This document shows, piece by piece, positions 1-9,491 of a stretch of DNA of 64,000 nt. The stretch comes from Eubacteriales bacterium (lineage in GTDB: Bacteria; Bacillota; Clostridia; Lachnospirales; Lachnospiraceae): assembly GCA_030524175.1 (NCBI GenBank), contig JAUNHC010000002.1:155977-219976 (forward strand), given 5' to 3'. The position numbers were made by a program, and so were the translations under genes. Every line of letters starts with the position of its first letter. Position 1 is the first letter of the stretch. The notes under the pieces are model-generated. The model searched no databases and was not told the origin of the DNA. It saw nothing but the letters and a program-made list of their open reading frames with translations.

Positions 1-11
1 TACTACCTGAC

Positions 12-78
12 AAAGGCGTCAGAAGCAGACTCCGGAGGAAGCATCATTCCCCGGCACCCCTGCTTTTGACGCCTTTTT
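12..78 (+). terminator. Long hairpin with T-tract upstream of pyrG
   Basis: Bases 12-28 pair with 60-76 over 17 bp (one G-T wobble), and T bases run on to 78. An outer CTGACA/TGTCAG pairing (7-12 with 81-86) could lengthen it past the T-run. It is either the terminator of a gene left of the window or an attenuator in the pyrG leader. pyrG attenuation is known in Gram-positives, but no pyrG promoter is visible in the window, so the choice is open. Confidence 0.6.
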
Positions 79-93
79 CTTGTCAGGGAATTT

Positions 94-114
94 AAGCGGA
101 CTTGTCCACTTTGT
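94..114 (+). repeat. Fragment of dispersed intergenic element
   Basis: This 21-bp stretch, with core GGACTTGTCCACTTTGT, recurs at the 3' end of two longer elements at 33913-34034 and 52467-52591. Here only the tail is present. It lies in the pyrG leader, 35 bases before the pyrG start. Confidence 0.5.
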
Positions 115-148
115 TTTGTATATGACCCAATGGAGGAGGAAATCAGAA

Positions 149-1756
149 ATGGCAGTGAAATATGTATTTGTCACAGGCGGAGTGGTATCCGGCCTGGGAA
201 AAGGGATTACTGCGGCATCTCTTGGAAGGCTTCTGAAAGCAAGAGGCTGCCGGGTGACCATGCAGAAATTTGACCCTTATATCAATATAGATCCGGGAAC
301 TATGAATCCCATTCAGCACGGAGAGGTGTTTGTCACAGAAGACGGAACAGAGACTGATTTGGATTTGGGACATTATGAACGTTTTATTGATGAAAATCTG
401 GACAAAAATTCCAATGTGACAACAGGAAAAATTTACTGGTCTGTTCTCCAGAAGGAGCGGCACGGGGATTTCGGCGGAGGGACTGTGCAGGTGATCCCTC
501 ATATCACAAATGAGATCAAGAACAGATTTTACCGCGGAAAGTCGCCGGAGGAAGACAGGATCGCCATCATCGAGGTTGGCGGTACAGTGGGAGATATTGA
601 AAGTCAGCCGTTTCTGGAGTCCATCAGGCAGTTTCAGCATGAGGTGGGACGAGAAAACGCAGTTCTGGTTCATGTGACCTTAATACCGTATCTTAAGGCT
701 TCCGGTGAGATGAAAACCAAACCCACCCAGGCAAGTGTGAAGGAACTTCAGGGGATGGGGATCCAGCCGGATGTGCTGGTGTGCCGAAGCGAGTATCCTG
801 TATCGGAAGAGCTGAAGGAGAAAATTGCATTGTTCTGTAATGTCCCTGTCAGCCATGTACTGCAGAATCTGGATGTAGAATATTTATACGAAGCTCCTCT
901 GGCCATGGAAAGAGAACGGCTGGCAGATGTAGTCCTGGAAAGTCTCAGACTGGAAAACCGTAAGCCTGATTTAAGTGAATGGGAGACTATGGTAAACAAT
1001 CTGAGGAACCCGGACAAGACGGTCAGGATTGCAGTGGTAGGAAAATACACTCAGCTTCATGATGCTTATTTAAGTGTTGCGGAGGCTTTGAAGCACGGCG
1101 GGATTTCCTGTAAGGCCAAGGTGGAGCTGCTCTGGGTAGATTCTGAAGAGCTTGAGGAGAAGACCCTTGACCAGCAGTTATACAGTGCAGATGGGATACT
1201 GGTGCCCGGAGGCTTTGGAAACAGGGGCACGGAAGGCATGATCCTGGCTGCCTGGTATGCAAGGACGCATAAAATACCATACCTGGGGATCTGCCTGGGA
1301 ATGCAGATGGCAATAGTGGAATATGCCCGTCATGTGCTTGGATATGAGGATGCCAACAGCATGGAACTGGAACCAGATACAAAGCATCCGGTCATTGCCC
1401 TTATGCCGGACCAGGAGGACATAGAAGATTTAGGCGGTACACTCAGGCTTGGAAGTTACCCCTGTGTGCTGTCTGAGAATTCCATATCTTACACTTTATT
1501 CGGCGAGAAAGAGATCAGGGAGAGACACAGACACCGCTATGAAGTAAACAACGAATTCCGGGAAGCACTTCAGGAAAAAGGGATGGCTATTGTAGGTACT
1601 TCTCCTGATGGCCATATTGTGGAGATGGTGGAAGTGCCCGGACATCCGTTTTTTGTGGGAACCCAGGGGCACCCTGAATTTAAGTCAAGACCTAACCGGG
1701 CACATCCATTGTTCCGCGGGTTTGTCCAGGCAGCAGTGGAAAAGATAAACAGATAG
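149..1756 (+). CDS. pyrG: CTP synthase
   Basis: CTP synthase makes CTP from UTP, ATP and glutamine, the last step of pyrimidine nucleotide synthesis in the cytoplasm. The 535-residue product has the usual length. It has an N-terminal synthetase domain (starting [18 protein letters not shown]) and a C-terminal class I glutamine amidotransferase domain. That domain has the nucleophile Cys in GICLGMQ and the His/Glu pair in GHPEFKSR. The reading frame is open back to base 80, but the ATG at 149 is preceded by GGAGGAGGA at 132-140 and matches the family N-terminus. It is followed after 15 bases by gltB on the same strand, so co-transcription is likely. Confidence 0.97.
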   Translation: MAVKYVFVTGGVVSGLGKGITAASLGRLLKARGCRVTMQKFDPYINIDPGTMNPIQHGEVFVTEDGTETDLDLGHYERFIDENLDKNSNVTTGKIYWSVLQKERHGDFGGGTVQVIPHITNEIKNRFYRGKSPEEDRIAIIEVGGTVGDIESQPFLESIRQFQHEVGRENAVLVHVTLIPYLKASGEMKTKPTQASVKELQGMGIQPDVLVCRSEYPVSEELKEKIALFCNVPVSHVLQNLDVEYLYEAPLAMERERLADVVLESLRLENRKPDLSEWETMVNNLRNPDKTVRIAVVGKYTQLHDAYLSVAEALKHGGISCKAKVELLWVDSEELEEKTLDQQLYSADGILVPGGFGNRGTEGMILAAWYARTHKIPYLGICLGMQMAIVEYARHVLGYEDANSMELEPDTKHPVIALMPDQEDIEDLGGTLRLGSYPCVLSENSISYTLFGEKEIRERHRHRYEVNNEFREALQEKGMAIVGTSPDGHIVEMVEVPGHPFFVGTQGHPEFKSRPNRAHPLFRGFVQAAVEKINR

Positions 1757-1771
1757 GAAAGGATGAGGAAC

Positions 1772-4700
1772 ATGGCAGAGATGAAAAGAGAACAAAAAGG
1801 ACTTTATTGTCCGGAATTTGAACATGATAACTGCGGTATCGGTGCGGTGGTCAACATCAAAGGAAAGAAGAGCCATGACACAGTGGCAAATGCTCTCAAG
1901 ATTGTAGAGAATCTGGAGCACCGGGCAGGAAAAGATGCTGAGGGAAAAACAGGCGACGGTGTAGGGATCCTTCTGCAGATATCCCACAAATTTTTCAAAA
2001 AAGCCTGTAAGAAGGAAGGAATTGAGCTTGGACAGGAAAGAGAATACGGTATCGGCCAGTTCTTTTTCCCTCAGCATGAGATCAAGCGTGCCCAGGCAAA
2101 AAAGATGTTTGAGATCATCCTGAAAAAAGAAGGGCTTCAGCTTTTAGGCTGGCGTACAGTTCCTGTGTTTCCCCAGGTGCTGGGAAATAAGGCAAAGGAG
2201 TGTATGCCCTGCATCATGCAGGCATTTATCCGCAAGCCGGACGAAATGGAGAAAGGCCTTGATTTCGACAGGATATTATATATTGTACGGAGGGAATTCG
2301 AACAGAGCAATGACAATACTTATGTAGTTTCCATGAGCAGCCGTACCATTGTATATAAAGGAATGTTTCTGGTAGGACAGCTCCGTACCTTTTTTGAGGA
2401 TTTGCAGAGTCCTGATTATGAGTCAGCCATCGCACTGGTGCATTCACGTTTCAGTACCAACACCAATCCAAGCTGGGAACGGGCTCATCCCAACCGATTT
2501 ATGGTACATAACGGAGAAATCAATACCATACGGGGAAATGCAGACAAGATGCTTGCAAGAGAAGAAAACATGGAGTCGCCTTATTTAAAAGGTGAGCTTC
2601 ACAAAGTACTTCCCGTAGTAAACCGCAATGGATCTGACTCCGCAATGCTGGATAATACCCTGGAATTTCTTGTCATGAGCGGTATGGAGCTGCCCTTAGC
2701 TGTAATGATAACCATTCCGGAGCCGTGGGCAAACAATGACACCATTTCCCAGGAAAAGCGTGATTTTTACCAGTATTATGCCACTATGATGGAGCCATGG
2801 GACGGTCCGGCATCCATTCTGTTCTCAGATGGTGATGTGATGGGGGCAGTCCTTGACAGGAACGGACTTCGGCCGTCCCGGTACTATATCACCTCAGACG
2901 GTTATATGATACTTTCCTCAGAAGTGGGCGTCCTTCCTGTTCCGGAGGAGAAAATAATACTAAAGGAACGCCTTCATCCCGGGAAAATGCTTTTGGTGGA
3001 TACGGTGCAGGGAAAGGTGATGGATGACGATGAACTGAAGGAAAGCTATGCGAAAAAGCAGCCATACGGAGAGTGGCTTGACAGCAATCTTCTTCAGCTT
3101 AAAGATATTAAAATCCCAAACAAAAAACCGCAGGAATATGGGGAGGAACAACGTTCCAGACTGCAGAAAGCATTTGGCTACACTTATGAGCAGTACCGTA
3201 CTTCTATCCGGAATATGGCATTAAACGGCAGTGAAAGTATAGGTGCCATGGGGGTGGATACGCCGCTGGCAGTGCTTTCCACACAGCATAGACCGCTGTT
3301 TGACTATTTTAAGCAGCTTTTTGCCCAGGTGACGAACCCGCCTATTGATGCTATCCGTGAAGAAATTGTCACCTGTACCAGTGTGTATGTGGGAAAAGAC
3401 GGAAACCTGCTGGAGCAAAAGCCGGAGAACTGTCAGGTACTTAAGATCAATAATCCCATTCTCACCAATACGGATATGATGAAAATCAAAAATATGAAGC
3501 AGGAAGGCTTCCAGGTAGCAGTTGTTTCTACCTTATATTATAAAAGTACGAAACTGGAGAGGGCAATTGACAGGCTGTTTGTGGAGGTTGACAAGGCATT
3601 TCGCGAGGGCGCCAATATCCTGGTGCTTTCTGACCGGGGTGTGGATGAAAACCATATGCCCATTCCATCGCTGCTGGCGGTATCCGCGGTGCATCAGCAT
3701 CTTGTAAAAACGAAGAAAAGCACTTCGCTGGCTATTATCCTGGAGTCAGGGGAACCCCGGGAGGTCCATCATTTTGCAGCATTGCTGGGATACGGGGCAA
3801 GCGCAGTCAATCCCTATCTTGCCCTGGAGACGATCCGTGAGCTGATTGACAATCATATGCTGGATAAGGACTATTATGCGGCAGTGGATGATTACAACCA
3901 TGCAGTGATCAGCGGTATTGTGAAGATTGCATCCAAAATGGGAATATCAACCATCCAGTCCTATCAGGGTTCCCAGATTTTTGAGGCGATCGGGGTGTCC
4001 CGGGAAGTGATTGAAAAATATTTTACAGGGACAGTGAGCCGGGTGGGAGGTATTACTCTGGAGGATATTGAGGATAATGTGGAGCGTCTCCATTCAGAAG
4101 CCTTTGACCCGCTGGGACTGAGTACAGACTTGACACTGGACAGTGTAGGCGCCCATAAAATGAGAAGCCAGGGGGAAGAACACCGTTATAATCCACAGAC
4201 TATCCATCTTCTCCAGGAATCCACCAGAAGAGGGAGCTATGAGCTTTTTAAAGATTATACAAAAATGGTGGACGAAGAAAACCATGGCAGTCTCAGAGGC
4301 CTGCTTGAGTTTCGCTTTGCAGAAAATCCTGTTCCTCTGGATGAGGTGGAGAGTGTGGAGGAGATTGTGAGGCGGTTCAAAACAGGAGCCATGTCTTACG
4401 GCTCTATTTCCCAGGAAGCACATGAAACACTGGCCATTGCAATGAACCATCTTCATGGGAAATCAAACACAGGCGAAGGCGGTGAGAGTGAGGAGAGACT
4501 TGACTCTCAGGGGACGGAAAATGACCGCTGTTCTGCTATCAAGCAGGTGGCAAGCGGCCGCTTCGGTGTCACCAGCCGGTACCTTGTATCAGCAAAAGAA
4601 ATCCAGATCAAGATGGCTCAGGGGGCCAAGCCCGGTGAGGGCGGACATCTTCCGGGGAAAAAGGTATATCCCTGGGTAGCCAGGACACGTCATTCCACCC

Positions 4701-6319
4701 CGGGGGTAAGCTTGATCTCCCCTCCCCCTCATCATGATATTTATTCCATAGAAGATTTGGCACAGCTTATATATGATTTGAAAAATGCAAATAAATATGC
4801 GGACATTTCTGTGAAGCTTGTGTCTGAAGCCGGTGTGGGAACTGTGGCGGCAGGTGTGGCGAAGGCCGGAGCACAGACAATTCTTATATCCGGTTATGAC
4901 GGGGGAACAGGAGCTGCCCCCAGAAGCTCCATCCACAATGCAGGGCTGCCCTGGGAACTGGGACTGGCAGAAACTCACCAGACACTTCTGATGAACGGCC
5001 TGAGAAACCGTGTGCGGATCGAGACGGACGGCAAGCTCATGAGCGGACGGGATGTGGCTTTTGCGGCACTTTTAGGCGCGGAAGAGTTTGGCTTTGCCAC
5101 GGCTCCTCTTGTGACTATGGGCTGTGTGATGATGAGGGTGTGCAACCTGGATACCTGTCCTGTGGGCGTGGCTACCCAGAATCCGGAGCTTCGTAAGAGA
5201 TTCCGGGGAAAACCGGAATATGTGGAAAATTTTATGCGTTTTATCGCTCAGGAATTAAGGGAATACATGGCAAAGCTGGGTGTACGCACCATTGATGAGA
5301 TGGTGGGCCGTACAGATCTTCTTGTCCCGTCTCCTCATATTGAAGAGCCTCATAAGAGTAAGGTGGATTTAAGTGCTGTTTTGGAAAATCCCTTTGCCGG
5401 AAAGGGACAGAAGGTCACCTTTGACCCGAAATGGGAATACAACTTCCAACTGGAAAAAACCTTGGATGAAAAGGTTCTTTTAAAGAAATGTACAAATGCT
5501 GTGATAAAAGGCGAAAAGCTGGAGCTTTCCCTGGAAGTGACAAACACAGACCGTTCCTTCGGCACCATCCTGGGTTCAGAGATCACAAGGAATCATAAAG
5601 AGGGACTTCCGGAAGACAGCATTATGATTCACTGTAATGGTGCCGGAGGACAGAGCTTCGGGGCGTTTATACCAAAAGGTCTGACTCTGGAGCTTACCGG
5701 TGACAGTAACGATTATTTCGGAAAAGGTCTTTCAGGCGGGAAACTGATCGTGCGTGTTCCCGAGAAGGCAGCCTACAAAGCCGAAGAGAATATCATTGTG
5801 GGAAACGTGGCACTTTACGGAGCCACAAGCGGTATGGCATTTATTAACGGCGTGGCAGGAGAACGCTTTGCTGTCCGCAATTCCGGCGTCTATGTAGTGG
5901 TGGAAGGCGTTGGGGAGCACGGCTGTGAGTATATGACAGGCGGCCGTGTGGTAGTTCTTGGAAAAACAGGGAAAAACTTTGCCGCTGGTATGAGCGGAGG
6001 TGTTGCTTATGTGCTGGACCTTGAAAATGAGTTGTACAAAAACGTAAATAAAGCTATGATTTCCATCGAAAAGGTGGAAAGCAAATACGACAGAAAAGAG
6101 CTTCGGGGCCTTATAGAAGCCCACGTAAAGGCCACAGGCTCCAGGCTGGGGGCAAAGATTGCAGCAGAATTTGACGCTTACCTTCCCCACTTTAAAAAGC
6201 TGATCCCTAATGAGTATAAGCGTATGGTAACTTTAAGCGCAAAGCTTGAGGAAAAAGGCCTGAACAGCCAGGAGGCACAGATGGAAGCCTTCTATGAAAG
6301 CGTTGGTGCAAAACATTAA
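1772..6319 (+). CDS. gltB: Glutamate synthase large subunit
   Basis: The large (alpha) subunit of glutamate synthase takes the amide of glutamine and moves it to 2-oxoglutarate. The product is 1515 residues, typical for GltB. The N-terminal amidotransferase has the conserved Cys of DNCGIGAVV behind a short propeptide, as in the class II family. The central and FMN domains follow. A 3Fe-4S site shows as CVMMRVC then C in NLDTCPVG. The C-terminal Gly-rich beta-helix domain (repeated GxxxG segments such as GGRVVVLG) is complete. ATG 1772 is preferred over ATG 1763 because GGAAAGGATGAGG then lies at a normal distance. gltD follows after 37 bases, and the pair forms the holoenzyme. Confidence 0.97.
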   Translation: MAEMKREQKGLYCPEFEHDNCGIGAVVNIKGKKSHDTVANALKIVENLEHRAGKDAEGKTGDGVGILLQISHKFFKKACKKEGIELGQEREYGIGQFFFPQHEIKRAQAKKMFEIILKKEGLQLLGWRTVPVFPQVLGNKAKECMPCIMQAFIRKPDEMEKGLDFDRILYIVRREFEQSNDNTYVVSMSSRTIVYKGMFLVGQLRTFFEDLQSPDYESAIALVHSRFSTNTNPSWERAHPNRFMVHNGEINTIRGNADKMLAREENMESPYLKGELHKVLPVVNRNGSDSAMLDNTLEFLVMSGMELPLAVMITIPEPWANNDTISQEKRDFYQYYATMMEPWDGPASILFSDGDVMGAVLDRNGLRPSRYYITSDGYMILSSEVGVLPVPEEKIILKERLHPGKMLLVDTVQGKVMDDDELKESYAKKQPYGEWLDSNLLQLKDIKIPNKKPQEYGEEQRSRLQKAFGYTYEQYRTSIRNMALNGSESIGAMGVDTPLAVLSTQHRPLFDYFKQLFAQVTNPPIDAIREEIVTCTSVYVGKDGNLLEQKPENCQVLKINNPILTNTDMMKIKNMKQEGFQVAVVSTLYYKSTKLERAIDRLFVEVDKAFREGANILVLSDRGVDENHMPIPSLLAVSAVHQHLVKTKKSTSLAIILESGEPREVHHFAALLGYGASAVNPYLALETIRELIDNHMLDKDYYAAVDDYNHAVISGIVKIASKMGISTIQSYQGSQIFEAIGVSREVIEKYFTGTVSRVGGITLEDIEDNVERLHSEAFDPLGLSTDLTLDSVGAHKMRSQGEEHRYNPQTIHLLQESTRRGSYELFKDYTKMVDEENHGSLRGLLEFRFAENPVPLDEVESVEEIVRRFKTGAMSYGSISQEAHETLAIAMNHLHGKSNTGEGGESEERLDSQGTENDRCSAIKQVASGRFGVTSRYLVSAKEIQIKMAQGAKPGEGGHLPGKKVYPWVARTRHSTPGVSLISPPPHHDIYSIEDLAQLIYDLKNANKYADISVKLVSEAGVGTVAAGVAKAGAQTILISGYDGGTGAAPRSSIHNAGLPWELGLAETHQTLLMNGLRNRVRIETDGKLMSGRDVAFAALLGAEEFGFATAPLVTMGCVMMRVCNLDTCPVGVATQNPELRKRFRGKPEYVENFMRFIAQELREYMAKLGVRTIDEMVGRTDLLVPSPHIEEPHKSKVDLSAVLENPFAGKGQKVTFDPKWEYNFQLEKTLDEKVLLKKCTNAVIKGEKLELSLEVTNTDRSFGTILGSEITRNHKEGLPEDSIMIHCNGAGGQSFGAFIPKGLTLELTGDSNDYFGKGLSGGKLIVRVPEKAAYKAEENIIVGNVALYGATSGMAFINGVAGERFAVRNSGVYVVVEGVGEHGCEYMTGGRVVVLGKTGKNFAAGMSGGVAYVLDLENELYKNVNKAMISIEKVESKYDRKELRGLIEAHVKATGSRLGAKIAAEFDAYLPHFKKLIPNEYKRMVTLSAKLEEKGLNSQEAQMEAFYESVGAKH

Positions 6320-6356
6320 GAAGATAGGCGCAGTGAATGCGCAACAGGAGGAAATC

Positions 6357-7841
6357 ATGGGAAAACCAACAGGATTTTTAGATTATAAGAGAGAGTCGGC
6401 AAAGGTTCAGCCGGCAAAAGTCCGCATTGCTCATTTCAATGAATTCCGGATTCCGTTAAAGAAGGAGAAACAGAAATTACAGGGAGCGCGCTGCATGGCC
6501 TGTGGCGTACCCTTCTGCCAGTCAGGCATGATGCTTGGAGGTATGGCTTCCGGCTGTCCCCTTCATAATCTGGTTCCGGAGACAAACGATCTGGTGTATA
6601 CGGGAAACTGGAAGCAGGCATATTTAAGGCTGAGTAAGACACACTGTTTTCCGGAGTTTACTTCCAGGGTTTGTCCGGCTCTCTGCGAGGCTGCTTGTAC
6701 CTGCAATCTGGACGGAGAACCTGTAGCAACGAAGGAGAATGAGCGGGCGATCATTGAGACTGCATTTGAGCAGGGCTGGGTACAGCCAAATCCCCCAAAA
6801 GTAAGGACAGGAAAGACAATCGCTGTCATTGGAAGCGGCCCGGCAGGTCTGGCAGCAGCCCAGCAACTGAATCACAGGGGGCATAATGTGACAGTGTTTG
6901 AGAGAAGTGACCGTATTGGCGGGCTGCTGCGCTACGGTATTCCCAATATGAAGCTGGAGAAATCCATTATTGACAGAAGAGTGAAGATCATGGAAGCCGA
7001 AGGCGTAACCTTTGTTACCAATACCAATGTAGGTACAGATATCAAGGCAGAGGAACTTCTGAAAAAGTTTGACAGAGTGGTTCTGGCCTGCGGAGCCTCT
7101 AACCCCAGAGATATCAAGGTGCCGGGAAGAGAGGCGAAGGGAATTTACTTCGCCGTGGATTTTCTGAAACAAGTGACAAAGACTCTTCAGGACTCTGATT
7201 TTGGGAAGGTACCCTACGAGCTGGCAAAGGGTAAGAATGTCCTTGTTATTGGCGGCGGTGATACGGGAAATGACTGTGTGGGAACAGTGATCCGCCTGGG
7301 TGCAAAGTCTGTAACCCAGCTTGAGATGATGCCCAAACCGCCTGCTGAACGGGCAGAGGATAATCCATGGCCCCAGTGGCCAAAGGTTTTGAAAACCGAC
7401 TATGGCCAGGAGGAAGCCATTGCTGTGTTCGGACATGACCCAAGAGTTTACCAGACAACAGTGACTGAATTTATACAAGATAAAAAAGGAAATGTCTGCA
7501 AAGCAAAGACAGTGAAGCTGAAAAGTGAAAAAGACCCTAAAACAGGCAGAGTGCAGATGGTTCCGGTGGAAGGAAGCGAAGAAGTGATTTTGGCTGATTT
7601 AGTCTTGATCGCCGCAGGCTTTCTGGGAAGCGAGAAATATGTAACCGATGCATTTAAAGTAGCTGTCAACGGGCGGACAAATGTAGAGACAAAACAAGAG
7701 GGATATGCAACAACGGTACCAGGAGTGTTTACTGCAGGTGACATGCACAGAGGCCAGTCATTGGTAGTGTGGGCGATCCGTGAGGGCAGGGAGGCTGCAA
7801 AGGCAGTAGACCAATCTCTTATGGGATATTCCAATTTATAG
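6357..7841 (+). CDS. gltD: Glutamate synthase small subunit
   Basis: The beta subunit feeds electrons from NAD(P)H through FAD and iron-sulfur clusters to GltB. The 494-residue product begins with a short region and a Cys-rich 4Fe-4S domain (CMACGVPFC, CPLHN, CPALCEAACTC). An FAD-binding fold follows (IGSGPAGLAAAQQL, about residue 150), then an NAD(P)-binding Rossmann motif (VIGGGDTGNDC) and a C-terminal GVFTAGDM FAD segment. The frame is open back to 6294, but ATG 6357 sits just after CAGGAGG and gives the family N-terminus. It follows gltB in the same operon. A consensus promoter for glnA starts 10 bases after its stop. Confidence 0.96.
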   Translation: MGKPTGFLDYKRESAKVQPAKVRIAHFNEFRIPLKKEKQKLQGARCMACGVPFCQSGMMLGGMASGCPLHNLVPETNDLVYTGNWKQAYLRLSKTHCFPEFTSRVCPALCEAACTCNLDGEPVATKENERAIIETAFEQGWVQPNPPKVRTGKTIAVIGSGPAGLAAAQQLNHRGHNVTVFERSDRIGGLLRYGIPNMKLEKSIIDRRVKIMEAEGVTFVTNTNVGTDIKAEELLKKFDRVVLACGASNPRDIKVPGREAKGIYFAVDFLKQVTKTLQDSDFGKVPYELAKGKNVLVIGGGDTGNDCVGTVIRLGAKSVTQLEMMPKPPAERAEDNPWPQWPKVLKTDYGQEEAIAVFGHDPRVYQTTVTEFIQDKKGNVCKAKTVKLKSEKDPKTGRVQMVPVEGSEEVILADLVLIAAGFLGSEKYVTDAFKVAVNGRTNVETKQEGYATTVPGVFTAGDMHRGQSLVVWAIREGREAAKAVDQSLMGYSNL

Positions 7842-7850
7842 AAAAAGGAG

Positions 7851-7879
7851 TTGACAAAGGGGTACCCTGTTGCTATAAT
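7851..7879 (+). promoter_or_regulatory. Vegetative promoter of glnA
   Basis: The -35 box is TTGACA (7851-7856) and the -10 box TATAAT (7874-7879), with a 17-base spacer, a perfect match to the housekeeping sigma consensus. The expected transcript start is near 7886. This leaves a 190-base leader before glnA. Confidence 0.9.
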
Positions 7880-7887
7880 ACCTGCAT

Positions 7888-7901
7888 GAACAAAGGCGTT
7901 C
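7888..7901 (+). promoter_or_regulatory. Hexaloop hairpin resembling an ANTAR RNA site
   Basis: GAAC (7888-7891) pairs with GTTC (7898-7901), leaving a six-base loop AAAGGC with A at position 1 and G at position 4. That is the loop signature known for ANTAR-protein RNA targets. The 3' half overlaps the 5' arm of the terminator at 7895-7938, so the two cannot form together. Only one such loop is clear, whereas known sites use two, so this is a candidate. An ANTAR protein is encoded just after glnA. Confidence 0.5.
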
Positions 7902-7938
7902 TTTTGAAAGGTAACTCTTCGAAAGTGCGCCATTTTTT
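7895..7938 (+). terminator. Intrinsic terminator in glnA leader
   Basis: Bases 7895-7907 pair with 7919-7931 in a 13-position stem (one T-T mismatch, two G-T wobbles) with an 11-base loop. Six T follow at 7933-7938. It sits about 10-50 bases after the predicted start of the glnA transcript, so glnA expression should require antitermination or read-through. Confidence 0.75.
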
Positions 7939-7961
7939 GTACTTGAAGCACAAAATGACAG

Positions 7962-8040
7962 TCCGTTTTAAGTGATGGATCGAGGAAAACGGAGCGGAAT
8001 TATCCGTCTCACAGCGATAACGGAAGAGCCTGGTACAGGC
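7962..8040 (+). promoter_or_regulatory. Structured second half of glnA leader
   Basis: TCCGTTTT (7962-7969) is an exact complement of AAAACGGA (7986-7993). TCCGT (8003-8007) is complementary to ACGGA both at 7989-7993 and at 8020-8024. The arms can therefore pair 1-2 plus 3-4, or 2-3. A separate hairpin AGCCTG/CAGGCT (8027-8032 with 8036-8041) follows, and the glnA ribosome site AAGGAG is at 8062-8067. The alternatives suggest a second control step, but no known riboswitch class was recognised. Confidence 0.45.
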
Positions 8041-8075
8041 TGTTTGGAATCCGGGAATGATAAGGAGAGATAACA

Positions 8076-9401
8076 ATGGGGAATTATACCAGAGACGAAA
8101 TTTTACAGATGGCGGAGGATGAAGACGTAGAGTTCATCCGGCTGCAGTTTACCGACATGTTTGGTACGCTGAAGAATATTGCCATCACTGCCCGGGAACT
8201 TCCCAGGGCGTTGAATAACGAATACATTGTGGACGGCTCTTTTATAGCCGGGATAGCCGGAGGGGAGATGGAGCCTGATATGTACCTCCATCCGGATCTG
8301 GATACCTTCAATATCCTTCCGTGGCGTCCCCAGCAGGGAAAGGTCGCCAGGCTGCTCTGTGATATTTACCGCCCTGACGGTACACCCTATGAGGGAAGCT
8401 GCCGGCAGCTGCTGAAAAATGTGGTGGAAGAGGCAGCGCAGGAGGGATATACCTGTTATATAGACCCAGAGTGTGAATTTTTCCTGTTCCACACGGACGA
8501 CAACGGTATGCCTACCACAGTCACACATGAGAAAGCAGGATATCTGGATATCAGTCCTTTGGATTTAGGCGAAAATGCAAGGCGGGATATGGTACTTAAT
8601 CTGGAGGATATGGGTATTGAGGTGGAATCCTCTCACCATGAGACAGCCCCGGCTCAGCACGAAATAGATTTTAAGTATGGCGAAGCAAAAAAAATGGCAG
8701 ACTGTATTATGACCTTTAAAATGGCAGTACGTACCATTGCCAAACGTCATGGTCTGCACGCCACCTTTATGCCGAAGCCAAAAGCAGAGGCAAACGGTTC
8801 AGGCATGCACATTCATTTTTCTTTATTTAAAAATGGGAGAAATATATTTGCAAATGCGGAAAATCCGGGAGAGTTAAGCGGGGAGGCATATTACTTTGTG
8901 GGCGGGCTTCTGGCGCACAGTAAGGAAATGGCCCTTATTACAAATCCTTTGGTGAATTCATATAAACGTCTTGTTCCGGGATATGAAGCACCCACGGAAC
9001 TTACATGGACAGTAAACAATCAGAATTCCCTGGTGAGAATACCAAACGCAAGAGGTGCGGAGACAAAAATAGAGTTAAGAAGCCCGGATGCGTCCTCTAA
9101 TCCCTATCTTGTATTTGCTGTGTGTCTTGCAGCAGGGCTTGACGGTATCCGGAGAAAACTGTTTCCCACAAAGTCCTCTGACCGCTCACTCTCCCCGTCG
9201 GATCAGAAGGCTATGAATATTGAGAATCTTCCTGAAAATCTGAAAGAAGCCATTGGATTTTTCGAGGAAAGTACCTGGCTTAAGGATATCCTGGGCAAGG
9301 AATTCTGTGAAGAATACGCAGCAGCTAAAAAGAAAGAATGGCTCCGGTATACAAGACAGGTGACACAGTGGGAGCTGGAGGAATACCTTTATCGTATTTA
9401 G
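8076..9401 (+). CDS. glnA: Glutamine synthetase, type I
   Basis: It condenses glutamate and ammonia to glutamine with ATP in the cytoplasm. At 441 residues it is the short GSI type found in Firmicutes. Visible landmarks are the N-terminal beta-grasp with FTDMFGTLKN, metal and substrate ligands in DPECEFFLF and HHETAPAQHEI, NGSGMHIHFS, and PGYEAPTELTW in the C-terminal catalytic half. The start at 8076 follows AAGGAGAG. The gene has its own consensus promoter and a long structured leader with an early terminator, and an ANTAR-domain gene follows. This suggests control at transcript elongation by nitrogen status. Together with gltBD it forms the GS-GOGAT ammonia assimilation route. Confidence 0.96.
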   Translation: MGNYTRDEILQMAEDEDVEFIRLQFTDMFGTLKNIAITARELPRALNNEYIVDGSFIAGIAGGEMEPDMYLHPDLDTFNILPWRPQQGKVARLLCDIYRPDGTPYEGSCRQLLKNVVEEAAQEGYTCYIDPECEFFLFHTDDNGMPTTVTHEKAGYLDISPLDLGENARRDMVLNLEDMGIEVESSHHETAPAQHEIDFKYGEAKKMADCIMTFKMAVRTIAKRHGLHATFMPKPKAEANGSGMHIHFSLFKNGRNIFANAENPGELSGEAYYFVGGLLAHSKEMALITNPLVNSYKRLVPGYEAPTELTWTVNNQNSLVRIPNARGAETKIELRSPDASSNPYLVFAVCLAAGLDGIRRKLFPTKSSDRSLSPSDQKAMNIENLPENLKEAIGFFEESTWLKDILGKEFCEEYAAAKKKEWLRYTRQVTQWELEEYLYRI

Positions 9402-9409
9402 TGTACTGA

Positions 9410-9449
9410 CAGTTACTATGCCCGGCCAATAGGACCGTAATAGTAACTG
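9410..9449 (+). other. Intergenic hairpin between glnA and ANTAR gene
   Basis: CAGTTACTAT (9410-9419) is a perfect inverted repeat of ATAGTAACTG (9440-9449), and an inner CGGCC/GG-CCG pairing is possible. No T-run follows, so it is not an ordinary terminator. It may be an RNA processing or stability element that sets the glnA/regulator ratio. Confidence 0.5.
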
Positions 9450-9491
9450 CTGACAGGATGAGGCATCAGGCGTAAGAGGAGTGAAAATTTT

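Noticed and set aside
6624-7478. 284-residue frame on the minus strand
   Set aside because: Antisense shadow of gltD, whose motifs are all on the + strand.
7908-7930. Second ANTAR hexaloop (AAAGTG at 7922-7927)
   Set aside because: Loop letters fit, but only two base pairs (CG/CG) close it; too weak to call.
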